From the NCBI GenBank assembly GCA_964563495.1, contig CAZLYK010000031.1, positions 1 to 47,041 on the forward strand: a stretch of DNA of 47,041 bases, in the 5' to 3' direction. The translations under genes were made by a program, and so were the position numbers. The notes beneath the pieces are model-generated. The model saw only the letters and a list, made by a program, of their open reading frames with translations, did no database searches and was not told the DNA's origin. Below, in pieces: positions 19,666 through 29,037 of this stretch. The first letter of the stretch is position 1, and the number at the start of each line of letters is the position of its first letter. Source of the DNA: CAZLYK01 sp964563495 (GTDB lineage: Bacteria > Acidobacteriota > Blastocatellia > RBC074).

Positions 19666-20307
19666 ATGAGTTTAGATACGAGTATATTATTGGAAGCCAA
19701 GACCCGCGATGAGCGTGGGACGAATGCGATGCGCCGCCTGCGCGCGGAGGGGATGGTCCCGGTGACCGTTTATGGCGGCGGGCTGGATGCCGCCAGCACC
19801 AAGGTCGTCAAGCGGGAATTTACCGCTCTGCTGCGTGCGCACGGCCGAAATAAGATCTTTTCGCTCAGCTACAATGGCGAGACGACGCCGGTCAAGATCG
19901 CCGATCTGCAGGTCGATCCGATCAAGGGGGTGCTGATCCACGCCGATCTGATGCGCATCTCTTTAACCGAAAAGTCCGATTTCGAGGTTCCGATCAAGAT
20001 CGTCGGCGAGGCTGAGGGCGTCAAGACTTTCAGCGGTGTTCTGGATGTCGTCAGCCATTCGCTCGACATCCGCTGCCTGCCCGCCGACCTCCCCTCGGTT
20101 ATCGAGGCCGATGTCAGTGCGCTCGGGCTGGGCGATCACCTGAGCGTCAAAGACCTGAAGTTGAGTGATCGGATTGAAGTCCTGACCGATCCCGACACCG
20201 TGGTCGTCACGGTGGTCGCGCCGAGGGTCGAGGTCGAACCGGTCGCCGTTGAAGCCGTGGCCGAACCCGAAGTGATCAAGAAGGGCAAGACTGAAGAGAA
20301 AGAGTAA
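19666..20307 (+). CDS. rplY: 50S ribosomal protein L25 / general stress protein Ctc
   Basis: 213 residues, the longer CTC form (L25 domain plus a C-terminal beta domain). Binds 5S rRNA. N-terminus with TRDERGTNAMRRLRAEGMVP and TVYGGG; then KIADLQVDPIKGVLIHADLM and the TL5-type domain (RCLPADLPSVIEADVSALGLGD, LSDRIEVLTDPDTVVVTVV) with an acidic/basic tail. Ribosome-binding site CGGAGTGAG before the ATG. Sits in the prs-rplY-pth block. Confidence 0.95.
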   Translation: MSLDTSILLEAKTRDERGTNAMRRLRAEGMVPVTVYGGGLDAASTKVVKREFTALLRAHGRNKIFSLSYNGETTPVKIADLQVDPIKGVLIHADLMRISLTEKSDFEVPIKIVGEAEGVKTFSGVLDVVSHSLDIRCLPADLPSVIEADVSALGLGDHLSVKDLKLSDRIEVLTDPDTVVVTVVAPRVEVEPVAVEAVAEPEVIKKGKTEEKE

Positions 20308-20340
20308 CCATCTCAAATTGGATATTTGAGATCGTATCTT

Positions 20341-20901
20341 ATGTGGTTGATCGTTGGCCTGGGCAACCCCGGCCCGCAGTATCAATGGACGCGCCATAAC
20401 TGTGGTTTTCTGGTGATTGACGAATTGGCGCGCCGCGCCGGGCGCGAGGTCAGGGTTCCGGAGTGCCACTCTCTGACCGCGCCTACGTCAATCGGCGATC
20501 AAGAGGCGATCATCGCCAAGCCTCAGACCTATATGAATCTGAGCGGAGTGGCGGTGGCGGCTTTAAAAGAGAAACACGGGATCGAGGATGCTGCCTCGAT
20601 CCTGGTCGTAACCGATGATTTCGCCCTCCCATTCGGCAAGCTCAGGCTCCGCCATCAAGGAAGCGCCGGCGGCCATAACGGGCTGAAGTCGATCATTGAG
20701 AGGCTCGGTACACAGCAATTTCCGCGGTTGCGTCTGGGTATCGCCCCGGATCATCCGCTGGCCGATTCAAAAGATTTCGTCCTTGCCGAATTCCCTCGCA
20801 AGGACCGCGAAGCTCTGACCGCCATGGTGGAGCTGGCGGCAGATGCCGTCGAAGCTGTTTTGACAACCGGCATCGCTCAGGCGATGTCAAAGTTTAACTA
20901 A
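20341..20901 (+). CDS. pth: Peptidyl-tRNA hydrolase
   Basis: 186 residues from the ATG at 20341; a TTG five codons earlier is less likely because family members begin MxLIVGLGNPG. Releases peptides from peptidyl-tRNA. Catalytic and binding motifs: GLGNPGPQYQWTRHNCGF (His), KPQTYMNLSG (Asn), VTDDFALPFGKLRLR (Asp), GSAGGHNGLKSI. Starts 33 bases after rplY; a hairpin with a T-run follows 5 bases after the stop. Confidence 0.95.
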   Translation: MWLIVGLGNPGPQYQWTRHNCGFLVIDELARRAGREVRVPECHSLTAPTSIGDQEAIIAKPQTYMNLSGVAVAALKEKHGIEDAASILVVTDDFALPFGKLRLRHQGSAGGHNGLKSIIERLGTQQFPRLRLGIAPDHPLADSKDFVLAEFPRKDREALTAMVELAADAVEAVLTTGIAQAMSKFN

Positions 20902-20906
20902 GCAAG

Positions 20907-20937
20907 AAAAACGGACGCGTCAATCCCGTCTGTTTTT
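20907..20937 (+). terminator. Intrinsic terminator after pth
   Basis: AAAAACGGACG (20907-20917), loop CGTCAATCC, CGTCTGTTTTT (20927-20937): an 11-base stem with one G-T pair, a T-run at the 3' side and A-run at the 5' side, so it could work in both directions. Separates the pth transcript from the rpsF operon. Confidence 0.75.
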
Positions 20938-20945
20938 CGCTCCTT

Positions 20946-20970
20946 GCCTGGCGGCCGCGGGCTGCCAGGC
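20946..20970 (+). promoter_or_regulatory. Hairpin in the rpsF leader, possible S6:S18 autoregulatory site
   Basis: GCCTGGCGGC / GCTGCCAGGC form a 10-base stem (one G-T pair) closed by a 5-base loop CGCGG, ending 13 bases before the rpsF Shine-Dalgarno. It has no T-run, so it is not a terminator. Many bacteria carry an S6:S18-binding leader RNA with a conserved CCG element before rpsF; a CCG is present at the apex here. The assignment is inference from position and shape. Confidence 0.35.
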
Positions 20971-20997
20971 TCGATTATCCATAAGGAGGAAATTTAA

Positions 20998-21399
20998 TTG
21001 AGAACCTACGAGATTACTTACATCTCGGCGCCTATGACCGCCGAAGATGATCTCAGCAAACTCACTTCCCAGCTGGAAAACATTATTTCCGAGAGGGGCG
21101 GCAAAGTCACCAAAGTCGACAATTGGGGACGCCGTAAGCTCGCTTACCGGATCGACAGGTTCGATGAAGGCATCTATACGCTCCTCTACCTCGAGGGGAC
21201 GGGCAACGAGATCTCCGAGGTCGAGCGCCGGCTGCGCGTGACCGACTTCGTCATTCGTCATATGACGGTCCGGACCGACGAAGATCTCAAGCGCGCCGAG
21301 AAGATGAAGGCCAAGCGCAAGAACGTGCTCACGCCGCGCGATGCCGAAGAAGACGATTTCGATGATGATCTCGAAATCGATGAGGACCTGAATGCTTAA
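20998..21399 (+). CDS. rpsF: 30S ribosomal protein S6
   Basis: 133 residues with a TTG start, placed by an AAGGAGGA box 7 bases upstream. S6 partners S18 on the small-subunit platform. Family motifs: RTYEITYISAPMT, DNWGRRKLAYRIDRFDEGIYTLLYLEG, VTDFVIRHMTVRTDED. A long acidic tail (EEDDFDDDLEIDEDL) follows the fold. First gene of rpsF-rpsR-rplI. Confidence 0.96.
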   Translation: MRTYEITYISAPMTAEDDLSKLTSQLENIISERGGKVTKVDNWGRRKLAYRIDRFDEGIYTLLYLEGTGNEISEVERRLRVTDFVIRHMTVRTDEDLKRAEKMKAKRKNVLTPRDAEEDDFDDDLEIDEDLNA

Positions 21400-21443
21400 G
21401 CAGCGCAAGCTGCGGATAACCGGAATCAGACGAGGTGAAAAAG

Positions 21444-21722
21444 ATGGCGAGACCGAATGAATTTGATAATGACGATAAAGGTGGAAGGGGCGGGCGCGGG
21501 CCGCGTGGCGGGGGCCGCCGCCGCCGTATTTCGCGCCTGTCGGCCGAAAAGATCGATTATATCGATTATAAAGACGTCAAACTGCTCCAGTCCTTCGTTG
21601 CCGAAAACGGCAAGATCATGCCTCGCCGCCTGACCGGCGTGAGCTCGTGGCAGCAGCGCAAATTGACCGAGGCGATCAAGCGCGCGCGCAATATCGCCCT
21701 TCTGCCTTACACGAAATATTAG
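21444..21722 (+). CDS. rpsR: 30S ribosomal protein S18
   Basis: 92 residues from the ATG at 21444; an upstream in-frame GTG at 21435 overlaps the GAGG ribosome-binding site. Gly/Arg-rich N-terminal extension (GGRGGRGPRGGGRRRR), then the S18 core IDYIDYKDVKLLQSFV, KIMPRRLTGVSSWQQRKL and AIKRARNIALLPY. Binds S6 in the ribosome. Confidence 0.96.
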   Translation: MARPNEFDNDDKGGRGGRGPRGGGRRRRISRLSAEKIDYIDYKDVKLLQSFVAENGKIMPRRLTGVSSWQQRKLTEAIKRARNIALLPYTKY

Positions 21723-21766
21723 TTTCCGGTCTCCGTGGACGGAGACCGATCAGGGAGTAAAAAGTT

Positions 21767-22228
21767 ATGGCCATGATGGAGCTTTTGCTCAAGGAAGATG
21801 TGGAAAATCTCGGTGCGCGCGGCGAACTGGTTAAAGTCCGCGCCGGATACGGACGGAATTACCTGCTGCCGCGCGGGCTCGCCATCCAGGCGACACCGTC
21901 CAATCTCAAGCAGATCGAGATGCAGCGCAAGGCGCTGCTCAAACGCGAGGCGGTCGAGCGTGAAACCGCTCAGCAGCAGTCGGATCTGATCAAAGATGTG
22001 ACCCTCGAATTCGCCCGCAAAGTCGGCGAACACGGCGTCCTTTACGGTTCGGTCACTTCGATGGATGTGGCTGAGGCGTTGGCCGCCAAAGGCTTCGAGA
22101 TCGATCGCCGTCGCATCCAGCTCAAGGATCCGATCAAAGAGACGGGCGAATACGAGGTCCCCGTCAAACTCCATCGCGAGGTCACGACCAATATCAAAGT
22201 CGTAGTCAAGAGCGAAGAGAACCAGTAA
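21767..22228 (+). CDS. rplI: 50S ribosomal protein L9
   Basis: 153 residues. Two-domain 23S-binding protein: N-terminal MELLLKEDVENLGARGELV and VRAGYGRNYLLPRGLA, long connecting helix, C-terminal domain with GVLYGSVTSMDVAEAL. Three methionines occur at the start (MAMMELL); GGGAG at 21752-21756 supports the first or second. Last gene before a strong terminator. Confidence 0.96.
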   Translation: MAMMELLLKEDVENLGARGELVKVRAGYGRNYLLPRGLAIQATPSNLKQIEMQRKALLKREAVERETAQQQSDLIKDVTLEFARKVGEHGVLYGSVTSMDVAEALAAKGFEIDRRRIQLKDPIKETGEYEVPVKLHREVTTNIKVVVKSEENQ

Positions 22229-22240
22229 GTGACTGCAGCT

Positions 22241-22277
22241 CAGCCCGCCGCCAACCCGGCGGGCTGAAAATTTTTTT
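22241..22277 (+). terminator. Intrinsic terminator after rplI
   Basis: CAGCCCGCCG (22241-22250), loop CCAACC, CGGCGGGCTG (22257-22266): a perfect 10-base GC-rich stem followed by AAAA and seven Ts (22271-22277). A textbook Rho-independent end for rpsF-rpsR-rplI. The 171 bases from here to dnaB hold no gene. Confidence 0.9.
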
Positions 22278-22448
22278 CTTCTCTGGAATCACCATTATCC
22301 GAAGACAACTCGCGTCGTCTCCTTGACCTGAGTCGTCTCCTGCATAAGATGGAAAGCGGAGTGAAGAGTAGGGACGCTCGACACTCCGCTATTTTTCTCG
22401 CAGCGCATTCAGCACACACCCGAATCTCTGAATCTGAACCAGAAGACG

Positions 22449-23846
22449 ATGGCGAAGCAAGGATCCGGCAAAGCATCTCGGCAGTTATCCGGTGAAGATG
22501 TCACCCTGGAAAAATCGCTTCCGAACAACACCGAGGCGGAGCGGATGATCCTCGGCGTGATCCTGCTCGACAATGCGGCGATCAACCAGGCCATCGAACG
22601 CCTCAAACCGGACGATTTTTTCCTGACTTCACACCGGCGAATCTTCGAGAAGATGATCCATCTCTACGAACAGGGCCGCGGGATCGATCCCGTCACCCTC
22701 CAGGAGGAGCTCCGCCGGGCCGGTGAACTGGACGCGATCGGTGGGCCGGCCTACATCGCCTCGCTCTTCGACGGTGTCCCGCGCTTCTCCAATATCGACA
22801 ACTACACGAAGATCGTCAAAGGCAAATCGACGCTCCGCAAATTGATCGGTGCGTCGAATCAGATCATGGCGCTCGCCTTCGACGACGAGGACGAGCCGGA
22901 AGATGTGCTTGACGAATCCGAGCGGCTCATCCTCTCGATCGCTGAGGACCGGATCAAACAGGGCTTCATCCATATCGGCGAGGTCGCCGGGAAGCAGCTC
23001 GAGGTAATCGAGGAGATCGCCGGTCGTGAGCAATTGATCACCGGCATCGCCACGGGCTTTCACGAGCTCGATTACATGACCTCCGGGTTGCAGCGCGGCG
23101 ACCTGGTGATCATCGCCGCCAGACCGTCGATGGGCAAAACCGCCCTCAGCCTCAACATCGCCCAGAACGCCGCCCTCCACCCGCAGCATCACGGCGAAAA
23201 AGCTACCGTCGGCATCTTTTCGCTCGAAATGAGCAAGGAGCAGCTGGTCCAGCGCCTGCTCTGCTCGCAGGCGCGCGTGGATGCCCATCGCCTGCGCAGT
23301 GGGATGCTCAACAAGGATGACTGGCGGCGACTGGCCATGGCCGTCGGCGAGCTCTCAGACGCTCACATCTACCTTGATGACACGCCCGGCATCTCGGTCC
23401 TCGAAATGCGGGCCAAGGCGCGCCGGCTCAAGAACGAGAAGAAGGCTCTCGATATCATCATCGTTGATTACCTGCAGCTCATGTCCGGGCGCGGCCGTTA
23501 CGAATCGCGCCAGCAGGAGGTCTCGCAGATCTCCCGCGAGTTGAAGATGCTGGCCAAGGAGCTCAATGTCCCGCTGATCGCGCTCTCACAGCTCTCCCGC
23601 GCACCGGAAACGCGGACCGGCAGCCATAAACCCCAGCTCTCTGATTTGAGAGAGTCGGGATCAATTGAGCAGGACGCCGACGTCGTCATGTTCATCTACC
23701 GCGAAGAGGTCTATAAGCCGGAGACCGAAAAACAGAACATCGCCGAGATCATCATCGGCAAGCAGCGCAACGGGCCGGTCGGCAGCGTTGACCTTGTCTT
23801 CCTTAAACAGCTCACTCGCTTCGAAGATAAATATCGCGAAGGGTGA
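22449..23846 (+). CDS. dnaB: Replicative DNA helicase
   Basis: 465 residues. Hexameric 5'-3' helicase at the replication fork. N-terminal domain (LPNNTEAERMILGVILLDN), then RecA-type core: Walker A ARPSMGKTALSLNIA, FSLEMSKEQLVQRLL, Walker B DIIIVDYLQLMSG, VPLIALSQLSRAPETR, LSDLRESGSIEQDADVVMF and GKQRNGPVG. No intein is present. Downstream of the ribosomal-protein operon as in many genomes. Confidence 0.97.
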   Translation: MAKQGSGKASRQLSGEDVTLEKSLPNNTEAERMILGVILLDNAAINQAIERLKPDDFFLTSHRRIFEKMIHLYEQGRGIDPVTLQEELRRAGELDAIGGPAYIASLFDGVPRFSNIDNYTKIVKGKSTLRKLIGASNQIMALAFDDEDEPEDVLDESERLILSIAEDRIKQGFIHIGEVAGKQLEVIEEIAGREQLITGIATGFHELDYMTSGLQRGDLVIIAARPSMGKTALSLNIAQNAALHPQHHGEKATVGIFSLEMSKEQLVQRLLCSQARVDAHRLRSGMLNKDDWRRLAMAVGELSDAHIYLDDTPGISVLEMRAKARRLKNEKKALDIIIVDYLQLMSGRGRYESRQQEVSQISRELKMLAKELNVPLIALSQLSRAPETRTGSHKPQLSDLRESGSIEQDADVVMFIYREEVYKPETEKQNIAEIIIGKQRNGPVGSVDLVFLKQLTRFEDKYREG

Positions 23847-23864
23847 GATAATTTTGGTTGGGAG

Positions 23865-23955
23865 AAATAGACAGGATGGACAAGATATTTGCAGGATTTG
23901 ACAGGATAGAAAGTCTTGTCAAATCCTGCAAATATCTTGTCCATCCTGTCTATTT
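23865..23955. repeat. Palindromic AATAGACAGGAT repeat, copy 4 (39-base perfect arms)
   Basis: Arms 23865-23903 and 23917-23955 are exactly complementary over 39 bases, with a 13-base loop. It begins AAATAGACAGGATGGACAAG; the GGACAAGATATTTGC interior differs from copy 1 (CGACAGGATTATTCC), yet both arms carry the same change. Lies between dnaB and alr, starting 18 bases after the dnaB stop. Confidence 0.95.
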
Positions 23956-23963
23956 GTTAATGC

Positions 23964-25097
<1,134 letters not shown>

Positions 25098-25099
25098 AA

Positions 25100-25185
25100 A
25101 AATAGAGAGATTAACCGGATTTCTGTCGGATTAAGCCGGATTGCCCCGGTTGAATCTTGCATAAATCCTGCTAATCCTGTCTATT
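25100..25185. repeat. Palindromic repeat, copy 5 (degenerate)
   Basis: Begins AAATAGAGAGATTAACCGGA and ends AATCCTGCTAATCCTGTCTATT. The arms have diverged from each other and from the other copies. Located between alr and the DUF1080 gene. Confidence 0.65.
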
Positions 25186-25230
25186 ACATTGCGCAATTCC
25201 CATAACTGCATTACCAGAGGAGGAAATCGA

Positions 25231-25872
25231 TTGATCAAGAAAAGTGTAATTCTGTTGGCCGCCTTGTTTTCACTGGCTCTGGCATCGAGCGGATTGGCGC
25301 AGGCCAAGCAAGAAAAGGGATTCAAGACGATCTTCGACGGCAAGTCCTTCAACGGCTGGAAGATGGCCAATGAGAACCAGGGTAGCTGGTCGATTCAAGA
25401 CGGTGCGATCATCGCCCACGGAGAGCGCAGCCATCTCTACTATGTCGGTGACGACAAGCCGTTCGTCAACTTCGAGCTCAAGGTCGATGTCATGACCGAT
25501 CCCGGATCAAACGGCGGAATCTACATCCACACGCAATACCAGGAGACGAGCTGGCCGAAATACGGCTATGAGGTTCAGGTCAACCAGACCCACGGGGACT
25601 GGCGCAAGACCGGAAGTCTTTATGGCGTGCAGGATGTCAAAGAGCAATTGGTCAAGGATAACGAATGGTACACCTATGACATCATCGTCAAGGGCAAGCA
25701 CATCACCGTCAAGATCAACGACAAAGTCGCCGTTGATTGGGATGAGCCCGCCGACCTCCGACCCGGCAAGGATGTTACGCGCGTCCTCGACAAGGGAATA
25801 TTTGCCTTCCAGGCCCACGATCCGAAGAGCACCGTGCGGTACAGAAACGTCCGCGTAAAGAGACTCGATTAA
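25231..25872 (+). CDS. Exported DUF1080 (3-keto-disaccharide hydrolase-like) protein
   Basis: 213 residues from a TTG start at 25231, chosen because AGAGGAGG sits 8 bases upstream and the resulting N-terminus is a clean signal peptide (MIKKSVILLAALF...GLAQA). An earlier ATG at 25189 would put that box inside the gene. The mature part is a concanavalin-like DUF1080 fold: FKTIFDGKSFNGWKM, GSWSIQDGAIIAHGE, NFELKVDVMTDPGSNGGIYI, YEVQVNQTHGD, GSLYGV, WYTYDIIVKGKHITVKIND, GIFAFQAHDPKSTVRYRNV. Some family members hydrolyse 3-keto-glycosides; many are of unknown role. Periplasmic or surface location is likely. Confidence 0.88.
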   Translation: MIKKSVILLAALFSLALASSGLAQAKQEKGFKTIFDGKSFNGWKMANENQGSWSIQDGAIIAHGERSHLYYVGDDKPFVNFELKVDVMTDPGSNGGIYIHTQYQETSWPKYGYEVQVNQTHGDWRKTGSLYGVQDVKEQLVKDNEWYTYDIIVKGKHITVKINDKVAVDWDEPADLRPGKDVTRVLDKGIFAFQAHDPKSTVRYRNVRVKRLD

Positions 25873-25876
25873 AATC

Positions 25877-25955
25877 AAATAGACAGGATTAACGGGATTT
25901 TTGCAGGATTAGACCGGACCGGGGCCGGTCAAGCCCTGCAAAAATTCGGTCTATC
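25877..25955. repeat. Palindromic repeat, copy 6 (right arm degraded)
   Basis: Left arm AAATAGACAGGATTAACGGG then GATTTTTGCAGG; right arm CCCTGCAAAAATTCGGTCTA. It fills the gap between the DUF1080 gene and the APC permease. Confidence 0.75.
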
Positions 25956-25964
25956 GCAATTGAA

Positions 25965-27389
25965 ATGGCCGAAGAAAAAACTCAACTGATTCGCGGTCTG
26001 ACTTTGACCGGTACGACAGCGCTGGTGATCGGCACTGTCATCGGGACGGGCGTCTTTCTGAAGACGGCAGTTATGGCTCAGGATGTCGGTACGCCCGGGC
26101 TGGTGTTGGCGGCGTGGGTCGCCGCCGGTCTGCTCTCGCTGGCGGGCGCGCTGACCTATGCTGAGCTTGGGGCGATGCTGCCGCACGCGGGTGGAGAGTA
26201 CATCTACCTGCGCCATTCGTACGGAGATGCTTCGGCGTTTCTCTTCGGCTGGCAGCGGTTCATCGTCGCTGGGAGCGCCTCGATCGCCAGCCTGGGGACG
26301 GGCTTCGCCATCTTTCTATCGGCGTTTTTGCCGCTCAACACGGTCTGGGTGGAGCGCCAGTTCAGTCTCCTGGGTCAAACCATCAACTGGCAGCTCGGCG
26401 CGAAACAGTTGGTGGCCGTCGCGGCGATCCTCCTGCTTTCGGCGATCAACTGCCTGACCGTCGCCTTCGGCGGCAAGGTCCAGTCGGTTTTGACCGTGCT
26501 CAAGATCGCGGGTATCGCGGTGATTATCGGCGGGGTCTTCTTCTTAGCTCCGACCGCCAACTGGGCGAACCTGGCCAGGCCCGCGACTTCGCCGGGCTGG
26601 AGCGGGATGGCCGTCTTCGGGACAGCCATGCTCGCGGCGCTCTGGGCCTATGACGGTTGGAACAATATGCCGATGGCGGCTGGTGAGGTGCATAGTCCCG
26701 GGCGCAACATTCCGCGCGCGCTGATCGGCGGAATGCTGGTCGTCATGCTCATCTATTGCCTGGCCAACCTGGCCTACTTTTATGCGTTGCCGTTTGGCGA
26801 GGTGGTGACCGCCAATTCGACCAGGTACCGGGATGCCTTGCCGGTTGCGGCCAAAGCGGCGCAGAGCTTCCTCGGTGAATATGGCGGCCGGATCGTTTCA
26901 CTGGCTTTTGTGGTTTCGGCGATCGGGGCGCTCAACGGCTCGATCCTCTCGAATGCGCGCGTGCCTTACGCCATGGCGCGTGACGGCATCTTCTTTTCAA
27001 ATATGGCCAGTCTGAGCAACCGGACGCGCGTGCCGGTGATCGCGATTCTGGTTCAGGGACTATGGTCGTGCGTGCTGGCGCTTTCGGGGACATTCGATCA
27101 GTTGACCGATGCTTTGCTCTTCGCCTCGTGGATCTTTTATGGTCTGGTCACTTCGTCGGTCTTTGTCCTGCGGCGCAAGCTGCCCGACGCCAACCGCCCT
27201 TATAAAACCCTCGGCTATCCGCTCATGCCGCTGGTCTTCGTCCTCGTCTCGACCTGGCTGGTGATCAATACATTGATCAACCGTCCGGTCGAGTCGGTGG
27301 CCGGGCTGGTCCTGATCGTGCTGGGCCTGCCGGTCTACCTCTATTTCCGGATGAGGAGAAGAAATAGACAAGACCGACTGGACGCATGA
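25965..27389 (+). CDS. APC-family amino acid permease
   Basis: 474 residues, about 12 hydrophobic helices, inner membrane. Helix 1 carries the unwound substrate motif GTVIGTGVFLK; LTYAELGAMLPHAGGEYIYL is the classic APC helix 2-3 region; FGGKVQSVLTVLKI, FGTAMLAALWAYDGWNNMP and NARVPYAMARDGIFF also fit. Closest in style to the LAT/YfnA-type amino acid exchangers; substrate cannot be told. The last residues (RNRQDRLDA) are encoded by a sequence resembling the start of the palindromic repeat (AAATAGACAAGACC). Confidence 0.92.
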   Translation: MAEEKTQLIRGLTLTGTTALVIGTVIGTGVFLKTAVMAQDVGTPGLVLAAWVAAGLLSLAGALTYAELGAMLPHAGGEYIYLRHSYGDASAFLFGWQRFIVAGSASIASLGTGFAIFLSAFLPLNTVWVERQFSLLGQTINWQLGAKQLVAVAAILLLSAINCLTVAFGGKVQSVLTVLKIAGIAVIIGGVFFLAPTANWANLARPATSPGWSGMAVFGTAMLAALWAYDGWNNMPMAAGEVHSPGRNIPRALIGGMLVVMLIYCLANLAYFYALPFGEVVTANSTRYRDALPVAAKAAQSFLGEYGGRIVSLAFVVSAIGALNGSILSNARVPYAMARDGIFFSNMASLSNRTRVPVIAILVQGLWSCVLALSGTFDQLTDALLFASWIFYGLVTSSVFVLRRKLPDANRPYKTLGYPLMPLVFVLVSTWLVINTLINRPVESVAGLVLIVLGLPVYLYFRMRRRNRQDRLDA

Positions 27390-27505
27390 AACCGAAAACC
27401 GCGCTGATCGCGTTGGTCATCAATCAAGGCTTACCCTGCGGCAGCAATTTTCACGTTTGTGCGACCGCGAGGACGCGGTCGCACAAACGTGAAAATTGCG
27501 ATTAA
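27386..27505 (+). CDS. Candidate 39-residue ORF overlapping the permease stop
   Basis: ATG overlaps the permease stop (ATGA), the usual arrangement for translational coupling, and the frame runs 39 codons (MKPKTALIALVINQGLPCG...). The second half is read through the perfect palindrome at 27444-27499, so it may be the truncated start of a gene destroyed by that insertion rather than a functional peptide. No family recognised. Confidence 0.25.
   Translation: MKPKTALIALVINQGLPCGSNFHVCATARTRSHKRENCD
27444..27499. repeat. Perfect palindrome, 26-base arms with AGGA loop
   Basis: GCAATTTTCACGTTTGTGCG plus ACCGCG (27444-27469) is exactly complementary to 27474-27499, leaving only the 4-base loop AGGA. 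It is not part of the AATAGACAGGAT family. It ends 7 bases before the symporter ATG, so the hairpin would occlude that gene's translation-initiation region. Confidence 0.9.
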
Positions 27506-27506
27506 T

Positions 27507-29024
27507 ATGCGGATACTCGACCTGACAATTCTGGTTGCCTATCTGATCGGGACCGTGCTTTTCGGCGCCTGGTTTTCACGCTCGCAGAAAGACGTCAAGG
27601 ACTATTTTGTCAGCGGTCACAAAGTCCCGTGGTGGGCGATCATGGGATCGATTGTCGCGACCGAGACGAGCACCGTGACATTTATCAGTGTCCCGGGTTT
27701 CGCCTTTAGCGCGAATTTCACCTTTATGCAGCTGGTCATCGGATACATGATCGGCCGGATAGTGGTGACCCTGCTCTTCGTCCCCTCGTACTTTCGCGGT
27801 GAATTGCTGACGGTCTATCAACTGCTGGGGCAGCGTTTCGGTTCGGGTGTGCGACGGTTGGCGTCGCTCTTGTTTTTGACCACGCGTAGTCTGGCGGATG
27901 GGTTCCGGCTGTTTGCAACGGGACTGGTGCTGGCTGCTTTGCTCCTGGCGATGCCGGGGACCGAAGAGATGGCGCGGTCCTGGCTTCCATCGCTCGATCC
28001 GAAATTTGCGATTCTACTTGTCTCGGTTCTGGTCATGGGGGTGGCGACGATCGTTTACACCTATCTGGGTGGGATGGCGGCGGTCATCTGGACCGATGTC
28101 ATCCAGCTGGTGATCTATCTGGTAGGGGCGATTATTGCTGCGTGGATTCTGCTCGGCCAGATTCCCGGGGGATGGAGCGAAGTCCTGGAGGTCGGTTCAG
28201 CGGCAGGGAAGTTCACCTGGTTCGATTTTACCTGGGATGTGACCAAAAGTTATACCTTCTGGTCGGGAGTGGTGGGTGGGGCATTTCTGACGACCGCGAC
28301 GCACGGCACCGATCAGCTCATGGTTCAGCGCTATCTCTGCAGCAGCTCGACGCGCCAGGCGCGGGTAGCCCTGCTCACGAGCGGAGCCGTGATTTTTGTC
28401 CAATTCCTGCTCTTTTTGCTGATCGGCGCCATGCTCTATGTTTACTACACCGGTCATGCCATGGGGGAGATCGCCAATTTTACTTTCAACGGGAAACTAC
28501 AAACCGACCGCATCTTTCCGCACTTCATCGTGACGCATCTGCCGGCCGGTGTGGTCGGGTTGGTGATCGCCGCGATCTTCGCCGCCGCCATGTCCACGCT
28601 CTCATCGTCGCTCAACTCATCAGCGGCGACGGCCGTGGGCGATTTTTACCTGCCGATGACCGGCGGGCAGAAGAGCGACCGGCATTATTTGAATGTCTCG
28701 CGTTGGCTGACGGCCTTCTGGGGCGTCGTCCAGATCACCGTAGCTTTGGCGGCGATCAACCTTTCCAGCCGGGTCGTCGACGAGGTGCTCGGCATCGCCT
28801 CGTTCACCAACGGCGTGATTCTGGGGGTCTTCTTCCTGGGCACGTTCACTAAACGAGTCGGGCAGACGGCGGCATTTATCGGGATTGTGGCGGGGGCGGC
28901 CGTCATGCTCTATATCAAGTTGCGCACCGGCGTATCTTGGCAGTGGTACGTCCTGATCGGATCGGTGACTACCTTTTTCGCCGGGTGCCTGGCTTCGCTG
29001 ATCGCCGGGGAGCGCGAGCGTTAG
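27507..29024 (+). CDS. Sodium/solute symporter (SSS family)
   Basis: 505 residues from the ATG at 27507 (MRILDLTILVAYLIGTVLFG), giving the standard SSS N-terminus; a GTG at 27489 inside the palindrome is the alternative. About 13 hydrophobic helices. Family motifs: KDYFVSGHKVPWWAIMGSIVATETSTVTFISVPG, TIVYTYLGGMAAVIWTDVIQ, THGTDQLMVQRYL, AAIFAAAMSTLSSSLNSSA. These match the PutP/SGLT LeuT-fold transporters. Substrate (sugar, amino sugar, nucleoside or sialic-acid-like) is unknown; the GH3 hexosaminidase gene that follows after 13 bases hints at an amino-sugar product. Confidence 0.92.
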   Translation: MRILDLTILVAYLIGTVLFGAWFSRSQKDVKDYFVSGHKVPWWAIMGSIVATETSTVTFISVPGFAFSANFTFMQLVIGYMIGRIVVTLLFVPSYFRGELLTVYQLLGQRFGSGVRRLASLLFLTTRSLADGFRLFATGLVLAALLLAMPGTEEMARSWLPSLDPKFAILLVSVLVMGVATIVYTYLGGMAAVIWTDVIQLVIYLVGAIIAAWILLGQIPGGWSEVLEVGSAAGKFTWFDFTWDVTKSYTFWSGVVGGAFLTTATHGTDQLMVQRYLCSSSTRQARVALLTSGAVIFVQFLLFLLIGAMLYVYYTGHAMGEIANFTFNGKLQTDRIFPHFIVTHLPAGVVGLVIAAIFAAAMSTLSSSLNSSAATAVGDFYLPMTGGQKSDRHYLNVSRWLTAFWGVVQITVALAAINLSSRVVDEVLGIASFTNGVILGVFFLGTFTKRVGQTAAFIGIVAGAAVMLYIKLRTGVSWQWYVLIGSVTTFFAGCLASLIAGERER

Positions 29025-29037
29025 TGTGGAGGCGAGT

